Both the position numbers and the translations under genes were made by a program. Shown in pieces: positions 8,687-17,820 of a stretch of 64,000 bases of DNA. This DNA comes from Simplicispira sp. 125 (GTDB taxonomy: Bacteria > Pseudomonadota > Gammaproteobacteria > Burkholderiales > Burkholderiaceae_C): the NCBI RefSeq assembly GCF_003096555.1, contig NZ_QEKM01000001.1:992001-1056000 (forward strand), written 5' to 3'. Each line of letters starts with the position of its first letter. The stretch's first letter is position 1. The notes under the pieces are model-generated. The model was not told the DNA's origin, ran no database searches, and saw nothing but the letters and a program-made list of their open reading frames with translations.

Positions 8687-11110
8687 ATGGCCATCAAAAA
8701 ATCCGAGCTTTACTCTTCTCTCTGGTCATCGTGTGACGAACTGCGCGGCGGCATGGATGCCAGCCAGTACAAAGACTATGTGCTGGTGCTGCTGTTCATC
8801 AAATACGTCAGCGACAAGTACGCCGGTCACCCCTACGCCCCCATCACCATTCCGGCCGGGGCCAGCTTTGCCGACATGGTGGCGCTCAAGGGCACCACGG
8901 ACATTGGCGACCAGATCAACAAAAAGATCATTGGCCCATTGGCTGCTGCCAACAAGCTGGCCGACATGCCAGACTTCAACGACGCGACCAAGCTGGGCAC
9001 CGGCAAAGAGATGGTGGACCGGCTCACCAACCTCATCGCCACGTTTGAAAACCCGGCGCTGGACTTCTCCAAAAACCGCGCTGATGGCGACGACATTCTG
9101 GGCGATGCCTATGAATACTTGATGCGCCACTTCGCCACCGAAAGTGGCAAGAGCAAGGGCCAGTTCTATACCCCCGCCGAAGTCAGCCGCATCATGGCCA
9201 AGATCATCGGCATTGGCGGCGCGCACACCACCAGCGCCACCACCGTGTACGACCCGACATGTGGGTCCGGATCGCTGCTTTTGAAAGTGGGCGACGAAGC
9301 TTCAGCCAAGGTCACCCTCTACGGCCAAGAAAAAGACTCGGCCACCAGCGGTTTGGCGCGCATGAATATGATCTTGCACGACAACCCCACGGCAGAAATC
9401 CGCCAGGGCAACACGTTGGCAGACCCCAAATTCAAGGCTGATTTGAACGGCCAAGACGTGCTCAAGACCTTTGACTACGTGGTCGCCAACCCCCCGTTTT
9501 CTGACAAGCGCTGGAGCACCGGCATCGACCCGCTGCACGACCCCTACGGTCGGTTTGAAACGTTCGGCGTGCCGCCCGCCAAACAGGGCGACTTTGCCTA
9601 CCTGCTGCACATCATCCGATCGCTCAAAAGCACCGGCAAAGCCGCCTGCATCTTGCCGCACGGCGTGCTGTTCCGTGGCAATGCCGAGGCCGACATTCGC
9701 AAGAACCTGATCCGCCACGGCTACATCTTGGGCATCATCGGCCTGCCTGCCAATCTGTTCTATGGCACCGGCATCCCGGCCTGCATCATCGTCATCGACA
9801 AAGAGGGCGCCCATGCACGCAAGGGCATTTTCATGGTGGACGCGAGCAGCGGCTACATGAAAGACGGCCCCAAGAACCGCCTGCGCGAGCAAGACATTCA
9901 CCAAATCGTGGATGTGTTCTCCAAACAAACCGACGTGCCCAAACTCGCTCGCATGGTGGGCCTGGAAGAGATCGAGAAAAACGACTTCAACCTGAACCTG
10001 CCGCGCTACATCGACAGCAGCGTGGCCGAAGACCTGCAAGACATTGCAGGCCACCTGCAGGGCGGCATCCCCACGGCGGATGTGGATGCGCTGCAGCCTT
10101 ACTGGGCCGTGTGCCCGCAACTGTGCCAGTCGCTGTTTACGGCGTTGCGCCCCGGTTACCTGTCTTTGGCGGTGGACAAAACCGCCATCAAGCCCGCCAT
10201 CTACCAGCACACAGAGTTTGCCGCCTTCATCGGTCGTATGAACACTCTGTTTGACCACTGGCAGCAGCAGGCCGCCCCCACGCTCAAGGCCCTGCAGCCG
10301 GGCGTTCACCCCAAGCAACTCATTGCCGACCTGTCCGAAGACCTGCTCGCCCACTACACAGGCCAGCCGCTCATCGACGAATACGCCGTGTACCAGCACC
10401 TCATGGACTACTGGGCCACCACCATGCAGGACGATGCTTACCTGATCGCCGCCGACGGCTGGAAGGCAGAAACCTACCGGGTGATTGAAGTCAAGAAGAA
10501 CAAGGACGGAAAAGTCACCAAAACCGTGGACAAGGGCTGGGCCTGCGACCTGGTGCCCAAGGCGCTGATCGTAGCGCGCTACTTCGCCCAAGACCAAGCT
10601 GCCATTGACGAGTTGACGGCCAGCCTCGACAGCATCACCGCCCAACTCACCGAGTTGGAAGAAGAGCACAGCGGCGACGATGCGGCGTTTGCAGGGTTTG
10701 ACAAGATCAACAAAGCCAGCGTGACCGACCGGCTGCGCGAGATCAAGGGAGACGCGGACGCCAAGGACGAAGCCGACGTGCTGAACCGCTGGCTCAAGCT
10801 CGCCAAACAAGAAGCCGACCTGAAGAAGAACCTGAAGGAGGCCGAGGCAGCGCTCGACGCCAAGGCCTACGCCCACTACCCCCAACTGAGCGAAGCGGAC
10901 ACCCAGGCGCTGGTGGTGGATGACAAATGGCTGGCCGCGCTCAGTACCGCCATCCACGGCGAGATGGACTGCATCAGCCAGGCGCTGACGCAGCGGGTGA
11001 AGGAACTGGCAGACCGCTACGACACGCCCATGCCGCAGATGGCCCGCCGCGTGGCGGAACTGGAAGCCAAGGTCAACGGCCACCTGGCCAAGATGGGGTT
11101 TGCGCTGTGA
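8687..11110 (+). CDS. hsdM: Type I restriction-modification system, methyltransferase (M) subunit
   Basis: N6-adenine methyltransferase subunit, 807 residues. The start at 8687 (MAIKKSELYSSLW) matches the usual beginning of this family; no clear Shine-Dalgarno is seen. The HsdM_N helical domain covers about residues 1-170; the SAM-binding motif I is DPTCGSGSLLLK near 189, and the catalytic motif IV is NPPF near 267. At about 800 residues it is longer than the common 500-residue type; the extra C-terminal 300 residues are largely helical, with a charged likely coiled coil near 640-730. It ends VAELEAKVNGHLAKMGFAL, a stretch that is repeated as a relic at 12240. The stop overlaps the next start, so it is translated with the DUF1016 gene. 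Confidence 0.93.
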   Translation: MAIKKSELYSSLWSSCDELRGGMDASQYKDYVLVLLFIKYVSDKYAGHPYAPITIPAGASFADMVALKGTTDIGDQINKKIIGPLAAANKLADMPDFNDATKLGTGKEMVDRLTNLIATFENPALDFSKNRADGDDILGDAYEYLMRHFATESGKSKGQFYTPAEVSRIMAKIIGIGGAHTTSATTVYDPTCGSGSLLLKVGDEASAKVTLYGQEKDSATSGLARMNMILHDNPTAEIRQGNTLADPKFKADLNGQDVLKTFDYVVANPPFSDKRWSTGIDPLHDPYGRFETFGVPPAKQGDFAYLLHIIRSLKSTGKAACILPHGVLFRGNAEADIRKNLIRHGYILGIIGLPANLFYGTGIPACIIVIDKEGAHARKGIFMVDASSGYMKDGPKNRLREQDIHQIVDVFSKQTDVPKLARMVGLEEIEKNDFNLNLPRYIDSSVAEDLQDIAGHLQGGIPTADVDALQPYWAVCPQLCQSLFTALRPGYLSLAVDKTAIKPAIYQHTEFAAFIGRMNTLFDHWQQQAAPTLKALQPGVHPKQLIADLSEDLLAHYTGQPLIDEYAVYQHLMDYWATTMQDDAYLIAADGWKAETYRVIEVKKNKDGKVTKTVDKGWACDLVPKALIVARYFAQDQAAIDELTASLDSITAQLTELEEEHSGDDAAFAGFDKINKASVTDRLREIKGDADAKDEADVLNRWLKLAKQEADLKKNLKEAEAALDAKAYAHYPQLSEADTQALVVDDKWLAALSTAIHGEMDCISQALTQRVKELADRYDTPMPQMARRVAELEAKVNGHLAKMGFAL

Positions 11111-12156
11111 AGCCCGCCGCGCCCAAGTCGGCTACCCCTGCTGGCTACCAGCAACTGCTGGGCCATATCTCCGACACCTACACCCAGGGCCGCGCCATGG
11201 CGGTGCAGGCCGTCAATGCGCACCTTACCCAAACGTATTGGCAAGTGGGCCGGCACATCGTCGAATTTGAGCAAGGCGGCCACACCCGCGCCGAATATGG
11301 CAAGGCGCTGATCAACCGCCTAGCCATCGACCTGGGCCTGCGCCACGGCAAAGGTTTTAGTCGTAGCAACCTGATTCGCATCCGGCAGTTTTTTCTGGCT
11401 TATCCAAAAGGTGCGACAGCGTCGCACTTTTTGAGCTGGTCACACTGGGTAGAGCTGCTGAAAATAGACGACCCGCTGGAGCGCAGCTTTTACGAACAGC
11501 AAACCCTGCGTGATCACTGGTCAGTGCGCGAGCTGGTACGGCAAAAAGAAAGCGCCCTGTTTCTGCGCCTGGCCGCCAGCAAAGACAAGGCCGGCGTGCT
11601 GCAACTGGCCGCCCAAGGCCAGGTGGTGGAGCAACCCGCCGACCTGCTGCGCGAACCGTATGTGTTTGAGTTCCTGAAAATCCCCGAGCCGTACCGTGTC
11701 ACGGAAACCCAATTGGAAACCGCCCTGTGCGACCACCTGCAGCCCTTTTTGCTGGAGCTGGGCAAGGGCTTCACCTTTGTGGGGCGGCAATACCGCATCA
11801 CCATCAACAACACGCATTACCGGGTGGACCTGGTGTTCTACCACCGCATCCTGCGCTGCTTTGTGCTGATCGACCTGAAGCTGGGCGATGTGCAGCACCA
11901 CGACATTGGGCAAATGAACCTGTACCTGGGCTACTTTGCCAACGAAGAAAACACTGCAGGCGACCAGCCGCCCATCGGCATCATCCTCAGCCGCCACAAG
12001 GACGAGCTGCTGGTGGAGTACGCCACCTACGGCATGAACAGCCAACTGTTTGTGCAGCAATACCAGCTGTATTTGCCCGACCGGGAAGAACTGCGGCGTG
12101 AACTGGAAAACACCTTGCGCACCACCGAGCCAGAAAACGGGGAAAAAAGCCCATGA
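11107..12156 (+). CDS. DUF1016/YhcG-type PD-(D/E)XK nuclease-domain protein
   Basis: Protein of 349 residues started at the GTG at 11107, which overlaps the hsdM stop by 4 bases. The N-terminal half (ISDTYTQGRAMAVQAVNAHL, then YWQVGRHIVEFEQGG) is the DUF1016 N-terminal winged-helix-like domain, and the C-terminal half has a PD-(D/E)XK core: YRVDLVFYHRIL followed by FVLIDLKLGDVQ, giving D...D-x-K. The family is often found in restriction loci; its molecular role is unclear and it may act as an accessory nuclease. It is wedged between hsdM and hsdS, where it does not belong in a standard type I operon; the hsdM-tail relic just downstream shows it was inserted there. Confidence 0.85.
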   Translation: MKPAAPKSATPAGYQQLLGHISDTYTQGRAMAVQAVNAHLTQTYWQVGRHIVEFEQGGHTRAEYGKALINRLAIDLGLRHGKGFSRSNLIRIRQFFLAYPKGATASHFLSWSHWVELLKIDDPLERSFYEQQTLRDHWSVRELVRQKESALFLRLAASKDKAGVLQLAAQGQVVEQPADLLREPYVFEFLKIPEPYRVTETQLETALCDHLQPFLLELGKGFTFVGRQYRITINNTHYRVDLVFYHRILRCFVLIDLKLGDVQHHDIGQMNLYLGYFANEENTAGDQPPIGIILSRHKDELLVEYATYGMNSQLFVQQYQLYLPDREELRRELENTLRTTEPENGEKSP

Positions 12157-12222
12157 ATACTATTGATTTAATAGCTGCTTGCGCTTGCTGCAAAAGGGCT
12201 GTAGGTCGATTTTGCTTGAAAT
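12157..12222 (+). repeat. ATAGCTGC palindromic element, copy 1
   Basis: Contains TTTAATAGCTGCTTGCGCTT followed by a diverged second arm (GGGCTGTAGG) and TTTTG. It begins right after the DUF1016 stop codon. Same family and orientation as the copy at 13536, so the two bracket hsdS. Confidence 0.7.
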
Positions 12223-12239
12223 TGTGCGGTGCCTCTGCG

Positions 12240-12293
12240 GTGGCGCTGGAGGCCAAGGTGAACCAGCATCTGGCGAAGATGGGGTTTGTATGA
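12240..12293 (+). pseudogene. Relic of the 3' end of hsdM in front of hsdS
   Basis: The 54 bases directly before and overlapping the hsdS start encode VALEAKVNQHLAKMGFV and a stop, nearly the same as the real hsdM end VAELEAKVNGHLAKMGFAL at 11051-11110. The DNA also matches closely (for example AAGATGGGGTTT in both). Its TGA overlaps the hsdS ATG as ATGA, the normal hsdM-hsdS junction. I read this as the remnant of the original junction, left when the DUF1016 gene and a new hsdM end arrived. Confidence 0.8.
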
Positions 12294-13531
12294 AACTGAG
12301 TCCGGGATACAAACAAACGGAGGTGGGAGTGATTCCGGAGGACTGGACAGTCGTGCCATTCCAACAACTGCTCGACTTTCGCAATGGAATCAATGCAGAC
12401 AGGCGCGCTTATGGCAGAGGGATGCCTTTCATTAATGTCTTTGAAATCATATCGAAAGGACATTTGAAGGCCCAAGATATTCCAGGCAGGGTTTCAATAG
12501 ACAAGAAATCTATGGAATCGTACCTTGTTCGGCGAGGTGATATTGTCTTTAATAGAAGTTCTGAGACGCAAGATGAAGTTGGTCTGTCCTCAGTTTATTT
12601 AGACGATGCCCCCGCAGTGTTTGGTGGTTTCGTTATTCGAGGGCAATGCAAGCAAGCTCTTGATCCCGTATATTCTGGCTATGCATTCCGTGCGCCAGTA
12701 ATCCGGACGCAAATGGTCGCACGGGGACAGGGAGCAATCAGAGCCAACATTGGCCAATCTGACCTTAAGCAAATCCATGCCCTGCTTCCTTCGCTTGATG
12801 AGCAGCGTGCCATCGCCGAAGCCTTGAGCGATGCCGATGCCCTCATCGAATCCCTGTATCAACTCATCACCAAAAAGCGCCAGATCAAACAAGGCGCCAT
12901 GCAGGAATTGCTCACCGGCAAGCGGCGGCTACCGGGGTTTAGTGGCGGGTGGGAGGTGAAATGCCTTAATGAACTGGCGGAAATCGACCCTGAGCAGCTA
13001 AGCAGCAATACCCAGCCCGACTACGAGTTCAAATACATCTCGCTTGAAGATGTGGACTTTGGCGCGCTTCGTGGACACAGTCTCCAAGTGTTTGACTCTG
13101 CTCCATCTCGTGCGCGACGCAGATTGCGTATTGATGATCTTCTCGTCTCAACAGTAAGGCCAAACCTGAAGTCGCATCTGTGGTTTCGAGACAGGTCAGC
13201 GAACTGGGTGTGCTCAACAGGATTTTCTGTAGTTCGCTGCTTCGAGTCATTGAGTCATCCAGGTTACGTTTTTGCTCACCTTTTTGCTGAAGGCGTCTCC
13301 AAACAGATTGACGCCTTGCTTACCGGCTCGAACTATCCAGCAATCAACAGCCGCGACGTGCGTCAGCTACAAATTCCAGTACCGAAGCTTGAAGAACAGG
13401 CGGCCATCGCTACCGTCCTCAGTGACATGGACACCGAACTCACCGCGCTGGAATCCCGACTTGCCAAAGCCCGCCAGATCAAGCAGGGCATGATGCAGGC
13501 GCTGCTGACCGGCAGGATTCGTTTACTATGA
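12290..13531 (+). CDS. hsdS: Type I restriction-modification system, specificity (S) subunit
   Basis: DNA-recognition subunit of 413 residues, started at the ATG at 12290 that overlaps the hsdM relic stop. It has two target-recognition domains, each followed by the conserved helical spacer: ALSDADALIESLYQLITKKR near residue 180 and VLSDMDTELTALESRLAKAR near 380, each ending in QIKQG-MMQ/AMQ-LLTG. The first recognition domain begins GYKQTEVGVIPEDW. The DNA of both recognition domains (about 12350-12780 and 13000-13370) is clearly richer in A+T than its neighbours, as expected for cassettes exchanged between strains. It pairs with the hsdM and hsdR products here. Confidence 0.92.
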   Translation: MKLSPGYKQTEVGVIPEDWTVVPFQQLLDFRNGINADRRAYGRGMPFINVFEIISKGHLKAQDIPGRVSIDKKSMESYLVRRGDIVFNRSSETQDEVGLSSVYLDDAPAVFGGFVIRGQCKQALDPVYSGYAFRAPVIRTQMVARGQGAIRANIGQSDLKQIHALLPSLDEQRAIAEALSDADALIESLYQLITKKRQIKQGAMQELLTGKRRLPGFSGGWEVKCLNELAEIDPEQLSSNTQPDYEFKYISLEDVDFGALRGHSLQVFDSAPSRARRRLRIDDLLVSTVRPNLKSHLWFRDRSANWVCSTGFSVVRCFESLSHPGYVFAHLFAEGVSKQIDALLTGSNYPAINSRDVRQLQIPVPKLEEQAAIATVLSDMDTELTALESRLAKARQIKQGMMQALLTGRIRLL

Positions 13532-13535
13532 AAAC

Positions 13536-13582
13536 AATAGCTGCTTGCGCTTGATGAATAAGCGCTACAGGCCATTTTGACT
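13536..13582 (+). repeat. ATAGCTGC palindromic element, copy 2
   Basis: Well-preserved copy: AATAGCTGCTTGCGCTTGA, then TGAATAAGCGCTACAGGCCA and TTTTGA. It begins 4 bases after the hsdS stop. The arms GCGCTT and AAGCGC can pair. Confidence 0.85.
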
Positions 13583-13618
13583 ACATATTTGTGGGATTGT
13601 TGGGTGACGCGGCCTGCA

Positions 13619-13792
13619 TCAGTCCGCCAGCTTGATGTGCGCAAATCGGTTCTGGCTGCGGTTCTGCAACTTTTGCTCCAGTTGCTGCACGGCCTGACCT
13701 GTTTCCAACGCCGTGGAACTGGCCACGGATCGGCGCACGGCGCGTGTGCTGGGCTTGAAGGGCTTTGGGGACGGGGGTTTGTTGTGGGCCAT
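13619..13792 (-). CDS. Small hypothetical basic protein between hsdS and hsdR
   Basis: A 57-residue frame on the minus strand (ATG at 13792, stop at 13619) with AGGA about 8 bp upstream. It begins MAHNKPPSPKPFKPST and is rich in Arg, Lys, Pro and Gln. Third codon positions are almost all G or C, like the genes around it, which argues that it is coding rather than chance. It runs against hsdS and hsdR, so it has its own promoter. I do not recognise a family; the opposite-strand frame over the same stretch looks less gene-like. Confidence 0.45.
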   Translation of the reverse strand: MAHNKPPSPKPFKPSTRAVRRSVASSTALETGQAVQQLEQKLQNRSQNRFAHIKLAD

Positions 13793-13858
13793 GGTCACAT
13801 CCTGTGGCAATCGTTACAGTTCGCCGGGTAATCTTGGGGTGAGGGAGAAAACATCCAT

Positions 13859-16800
13859 ATGACCGACATTGGCAAGCCTGAGCGCGCCACGCAAAACCGC
13901 GTGGTCAAACTGTTCTGCGACGAACTGGGTTACCGCTACCTGGGCGACTGGGCCGACCGCGCGGGCAATAGCAATATCGAAGAGGGTTTGCTGACGGAGT
14001 ACCTGACCAGCGCGGGCTACACCCCGGCGCAGATCAGCACGGCGCTGTACAAGCTGCGCATTGAAGCCAACCACCCCGAGCGCAGCCTGTACGGCAACAA
14101 CCAGGCCGTGTACCAGTTGCTGCGCTATGGCGTGCCGGTGAAGACCGAGGCGGGCAAGGTGACGGAAACCGTGCACCTGATCGACTGGAAAGCCCCCGCC
14201 CGCAACCACTTTGCCATTGCCGAAGAAGTCACCCTGAAAGGCAAGCTGCAGCGGCGGCCCGACGTGGTGCTGTACGTGAACGGCATCGCCATTGGGGTGC
14301 TGGAACTCAAGAACAGCCGCGTGAGCATTGGCGACGGCATCCGGCAAAGCCTGTCGAACCAGCAGCCCGAATTCAATGCGTGGTTTTTCAGCACCGTGCA
14401 GTTAATCATGGCGGGCAATGACTCCGAAGGCATGCAGTACGGCACCGTTGGCACTTCAGAAAAATTTTTTCTGAAATGGAAGGAGGACGAGGCCGACAAC
14501 AGCCGCTTCAAGCTGGACAAGTACCTGCTGAAAATGTGCAACAAGGCCCGCATCATCGAACTGATGCACGACTTTGTGCTGTTTGATGGCGGCATCAAAA
14601 AGCTGCCCCGCGTGCACCAGTATTTCGGCATCAAGGCGGCGCAAGAGTTTGCGCGCCAGCGCAAGGGCGGCATTCTCTGGCACACCCAAGGCTCGGGCAA
14701 AAGCATCTTGATGGTGCTGCTGGCCAAGTGGATTCTGGAGAACAACCCGCAGGCACGGGTGGCCATCATCACCGACCGCGACGAGTTGGATAAGCAGATC
14801 GAGCGGGTGTTTACCGATGCGGGCGAGGCCATTTGCCGCACCAGCAGCGGGCGCGATTTAATGGCGCAACTGGGCCAGGCCACGCCCCGGCTGCTGTGTT
14901 CACTGGTGCACAAATTTGGCGTGACAGCCAAGAACGCCGATGCAGACTTTGATGCCTTCATCAAAGACCTGCAGGCCCAGCCCAGCACTACGGTGGGCGA
15001 GGTGTTTGTGTTTGTGGATGAATGCCACCGCACGCAGGGCGGCAAGCTCAACCGCGTGATGAAGGCGTTGATGCCCAATGCCGTATTCATCGGCTTCACC
15101 GGCACGCCCCTGCTCAAGAAAGACAAAGCCACCAGCCTGGAAGTGTTTGGCGGCTATATCCACACCTACAAATTCAGCGAGGCGGTGGAAGACGGCGTGG
15201 TGCTGGACTTGGTGTACGAGGCCCGCGACATTGACCAAAAGCTCGGCTCGCAGGACAAGATTGACCAGTGGTTTGATGCCAAGACCAAAGCCCTGAACGA
15301 CTGGCAGAAGCAAGAGCTGAAAAAGCAATGGGGCACGATGCAAAACGTGCTCAGTTCCAAGGCCCGCATGGACCGGGTGGTGGCAGACATAATTTTTGAC
15401 TTCAGCGTCAAACCCCGGCTGTCCAGCGAACGGGGCAACGCCATCTTGGTGGCTTCCAGCATCTACGAGGCTTGCAAATACTTCACGTTGTTCCAGAAGA
15501 CGCTGTTCAAAGGCCGGTGCGCGGTCATCACCTCGTACAACCCGCAGGCCAAGGATGTGACGCTGGAAGAGATCGGCGCCAACACCGAGACCGACAAGCA
15601 GTTCATCTACAACACCTATACCGACCTGCTGGCCAATGTGCAGCCCAAGCCGGGCAAGTCGAAGACCGAAACCTACGAAGACCAGGCCAAGGCGCTGTTC
15701 ATCAAACAACCGGCCAACATGCGCTTGCTGGTGGTGGTGGACAAGCTGTTGACCGGCTTTGACGCGCCGCCATGCTCGTACCTGTACATCGACAAATCCA
15801 TGCAGGACCACGGCTTGTTCCAGGCCATCTGCCGCACCAACCGGCTCGATGGTGAAGACAAGGACTTTGGCTACATCGTCGATTACAAGGACTTGTTCAA
15901 GAAGGTCGAAAACGCCATTGCGGTGTACACCTCAGAAATCGACCACAGCGCGGGCGGTGTTGACCCGGAGGTGATGCTGCAAGACCGGCTGACGCTGGGC
16001 CGGGAACGGCTGGACAACGCGCTGGAAGCCATGTTCTTGCTGTGCGAGCCAGTGCAGCCGCCCAAGGGCGAGCTGGAGCACATCCACTACTTTTGCGGCA
16101 ACACCGAGATTGCCGACGACCTCAAAACCCATGAACCGCAGCGCGTGGCGTTTTACAAGGGTGTGGTGGCGCTGCTGCGCGCCTATGCCAATGTGGCCGA
16201 CGAAATGGCCCCCGCAGGGTATAGCGAAGCTGACGCCAAAGCGATCAAGACCAAGCTGGACCAGTACCTTGCCATCCGCGAGATCATCCGCAAGGCCAGT
16301 GGCGAAACGCTGGACCTGAAGCCTTTCGAGGCGGACATGCGGCACCTGATCGACACATACATCGAAGCCAGCGAGCCGCGCAAGATTTCTCCTTTTGACG
16401 GCATTGGCCTGCTCGACCTGATCGTGAAGACTGGGATAGCGGACGCCATTGCCAACAAGCTGGCCGACATGCAGGGCAACCAGCAGGCCATTGCCGAGAC
16501 CATCGAGAACAACGTCCGCAGCAAGATCATCAAAGAGAGCCTGACCGACCCGGCTTACTTTGAAAAAATGTCGGCCCTGCTCGACGAAATCATCAAGCTG
16601 CGCAAAGACCGGGCCATCGAGTACGAAGAGTATTTGCAACGCATCGCCGACATTGCCACCAAGGTGCAGGCCGGCAAGGCGGAAGACACGCCGGTCAATC
16701 TGGACTCGCCGGGCAAGCGTGCCGTGTTCAACAACGTGAAGAACTCGCCAGTGCTGCAGGCCCACAAAGTGGCTGAGCCGGATGCCCCTTACGGCCATGC

Positions 16801-16993
16801 CGACAGTGAAGAAGACCCGGCCTTGGTGCTGGCACTGAAGATCGACAACGCCGTCAAGCTGGCCCGACCTGATGGCTGGCGCGGCGTGCAGGCCAAGGAG
16901 CTGGTGATCAAACGTGCGCTGTACGACGTGCTCAAGGATGTGGATGAGGTTGAGCGCTTATTTCTGATCATCTACGCGCAGCAGGAGTATTGA
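13859..16993 (+). CDS. hsdR: Type I restriction-modification system, restriction/translocase (R) subunit
   Basis: Large motor and nuclease subunit, 1044 residues, with GAGGGAG upstream of the ATG. The N-terminal nuclease domain shows PDVVLYVNGIAIGVLELKNS (residues about 132-150), giving the PD...ExK core. The superfamily 2 helicase motor follows: Walker A HTQGSGKSILMV near 275, DEAD-like box FVDECHR near 385, motif III GFTGTPLL near 405, and a second RecA lobe with VVVDKLLTGFDAPPC near 625. The C-terminal helical region would bind the M subunit. All motifs are intact, so it should cut DNA with the hsdM and hsdS products. The next gene overlaps or abuts its stop. Confidence 0.95.
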   Translation: MTDIGKPERATQNRVVKLFCDELGYRYLGDWADRAGNSNIEEGLLTEYLTSAGYTPAQISTALYKLRIEANHPERSLYGNNQAVYQLLRYGVPVKTEAGKVTETVHLIDWKAPARNHFAIAEEVTLKGKLQRRPDVVLYVNGIAIGVLELKNSRVSIGDGIRQSLSNQQPEFNAWFFSTVQLIMAGNDSEGMQYGTVGTSEKFFLKWKEDEADNSRFKLDKYLLKMCNKARIIELMHDFVLFDGGIKKLPRVHQYFGIKAAQEFARQRKGGILWHTQGSGKSILMVLLAKWILENNPQARVAIITDRDELDKQIERVFTDAGEAICRTSSGRDLMAQLGQATPRLLCSLVHKFGVTAKNADADFDAFIKDLQAQPSTTVGEVFVFVDECHRTQGGKLNRVMKALMPNAVFIGFTGTPLLKKDKATSLEVFGGYIHTYKFSEAVEDGVVLDLVYEARDIDQKLGSQDKIDQWFDAKTKALNDWQKQELKKQWGTMQNVLSSKARMDRVVADIIFDFSVKPRLSSERGNAILVASSIYEACKYFTLFQKTLFKGRCAVITSYNPQAKDVTLEEIGANTETDKQFIYNTYTDLLANVQPKPGKSKTETYEDQAKALFIKQPANMRLLVVVDKLLTGFDAPPCSYLYIDKSMQDHGLFQAICRTNRLDGEDKDFGYIVDYKDLFKKVENAIAVYTSEIDHSAGGVDPEVMLQDRLTLGRERLDNALEAMFLLCEPVQPPKGELEHIHYFCGNTEIADDLKTHEPQRVAFYKGVVALLRAYANVADEMAPAGYSEADAKAIKTKLDQYLAIREIIRKASGETLDLKPFEADMRHLIDTYIEASEPRKISPFDGIGLLDLIVKTGIADAIANKLADMQGNQQAIAETIENNVRSKIIKESLTDPAYFEKMSALLDEIIKLRKDRAIEYEEYLQRIADIATKVQAGKAEDTPVNLDSPGKRAVFNNVKNSPVLQAHKVAEPDAPYGHADSEEDPALVLALKIDNAVKLARPDGWRGVQAKELVIKRALYDVLKDVDEVERLFLIIYAQQEY

Positions 16994-16995
16994 CG

Positions 16996-17709
16996 GTGGA
17001 GACCATCGACCTCGGCGGCATTCCTGCCGATGTGCTCAGAAAGCGCATCAAGCATGTGCACTTGAGCGTTTACCCGCCGACAGGCCGGGTACGGATTTCT
17101 GCGCCCGCACAGATGGCGCTGGACACCATCCGAGTATTTGCCATATCCAAGCTGCCATGGATCAAAGGCCAGCAACGCAAAGTCCAAGCGCAGGAGCGTG
17201 AAGCGCCCCGTGACTACATCGACCGCGAAAGCCACTACCTGTGGGGCAAGCGCTATCTGTTGACAGTGGTGGAACGTGATGCCGCACCCAGCATAGACCG
17301 CCAGCACAACCGGATCGTGCTTTCGGTGCGCCCAGGTGCCACCACAGAGCGCCGGGAAGAATTGCTGGATGCGTGGTACCGGGAGCAAGTCAAAACGGCC
17401 GTGCCACCGCTGCTGAAAAAGTGGGAGGCCTTGATGAACGTGAAGTCATCCAAGGTCTTTGTGCAGCGCATGAAAACCAAGTGGGGCAGTTGCAACCCCA
17501 CCAGCCGTGCCATCCGCCTGAACACCGACCTGGCTAAAAAGCCGCCGGAGTGCCTGGAGTACATCGTGGTGCATGAACTCGCGCACTTGATCGAGCCCAG
17601 CCACAACGCCCGGTTTGTGTCGGTGATGAATCTGTTCATGCCCAAGTGGCAGCACTATCGGGATGAACTGAACAACTTGCCGGTACGGCATGAAAATTGG
17701 GACTACTGA
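16996..17709 (+). CDS. YgjP/M48-type zinc metallopeptidase (DUF45)
   Basis: Protein of 237 residues. I use the GTG at 16996, with GGAG 8 bp upstream; a TTG at 16990 overlapping the hsdR stop is too near that site. The zinc-binding motif HELAH is at residue 193, followed by IEPSHNARFVSVM, the third-ligand region of the SprT-like/YgjP family, and TKWGSCNPTSRAIRLN is the usual YgjP signature before it. Members often ride with type I restriction genes; the substrate is not known. It is the last gene of the restriction operon. Confidence 0.88.
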   Translation: METIDLGGIPADVLRKRIKHVHLSVYPPTGRVRISAPAQMALDTIRVFAISKLPWIKGQQRKVQAQEREAPRDYIDRESHYLWGKRYLLTVVERDAAPSIDRQHNRIVLSVRPGATTERREELLDAWYREQVKTAVPPLLKKWEALMNVKSSKVFVQRMKTKWGSCNPTSRAIRLNTDLAKKPPECLEYIVVHELAHLIEPSHNARFVSVMNLFMPKWQHYRDELNNLPVRHENWDY

Positions 17710-17744
17710 ACGTTTCTTTTGTCCCAGGCGAGACAAAGCCCCAC

Positions 17745-17772
17745 TGGCAAAGCGCGCAGAACTCTCTACAAT
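17745..17772 (+). promoter_or_regulatory. Possible sigma-70 promoter of the beta-oxidation genes
   Basis: TGGCAA (17745-17750) and TACAAT (17767-17772) are 16 bp apart, about 50 bp upstream of the ATG at 17821. The -10 box is good and the -35 box weak. Confidence 0.4.
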
Positions 17773-17820
17773 GAAAAAATCGCACGACCGTTCTTTTTCT
17801 ACTTTTCAAGGAACAACAGC

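Noticed and set aside
13577..13831. 84-codon plus-strand frame between hsdS and hsdR
   Set aside because: It starts at the end of the repeat and has poorer codon bias than the opposite 57-residue frame.
8687..17709. A new defence system in the restriction locus
   Set aside because: All main parts are standard type I HsdMSR; the DUF1016 and YgjP-type genes are known companions. Only the insertion footprint is unusual.
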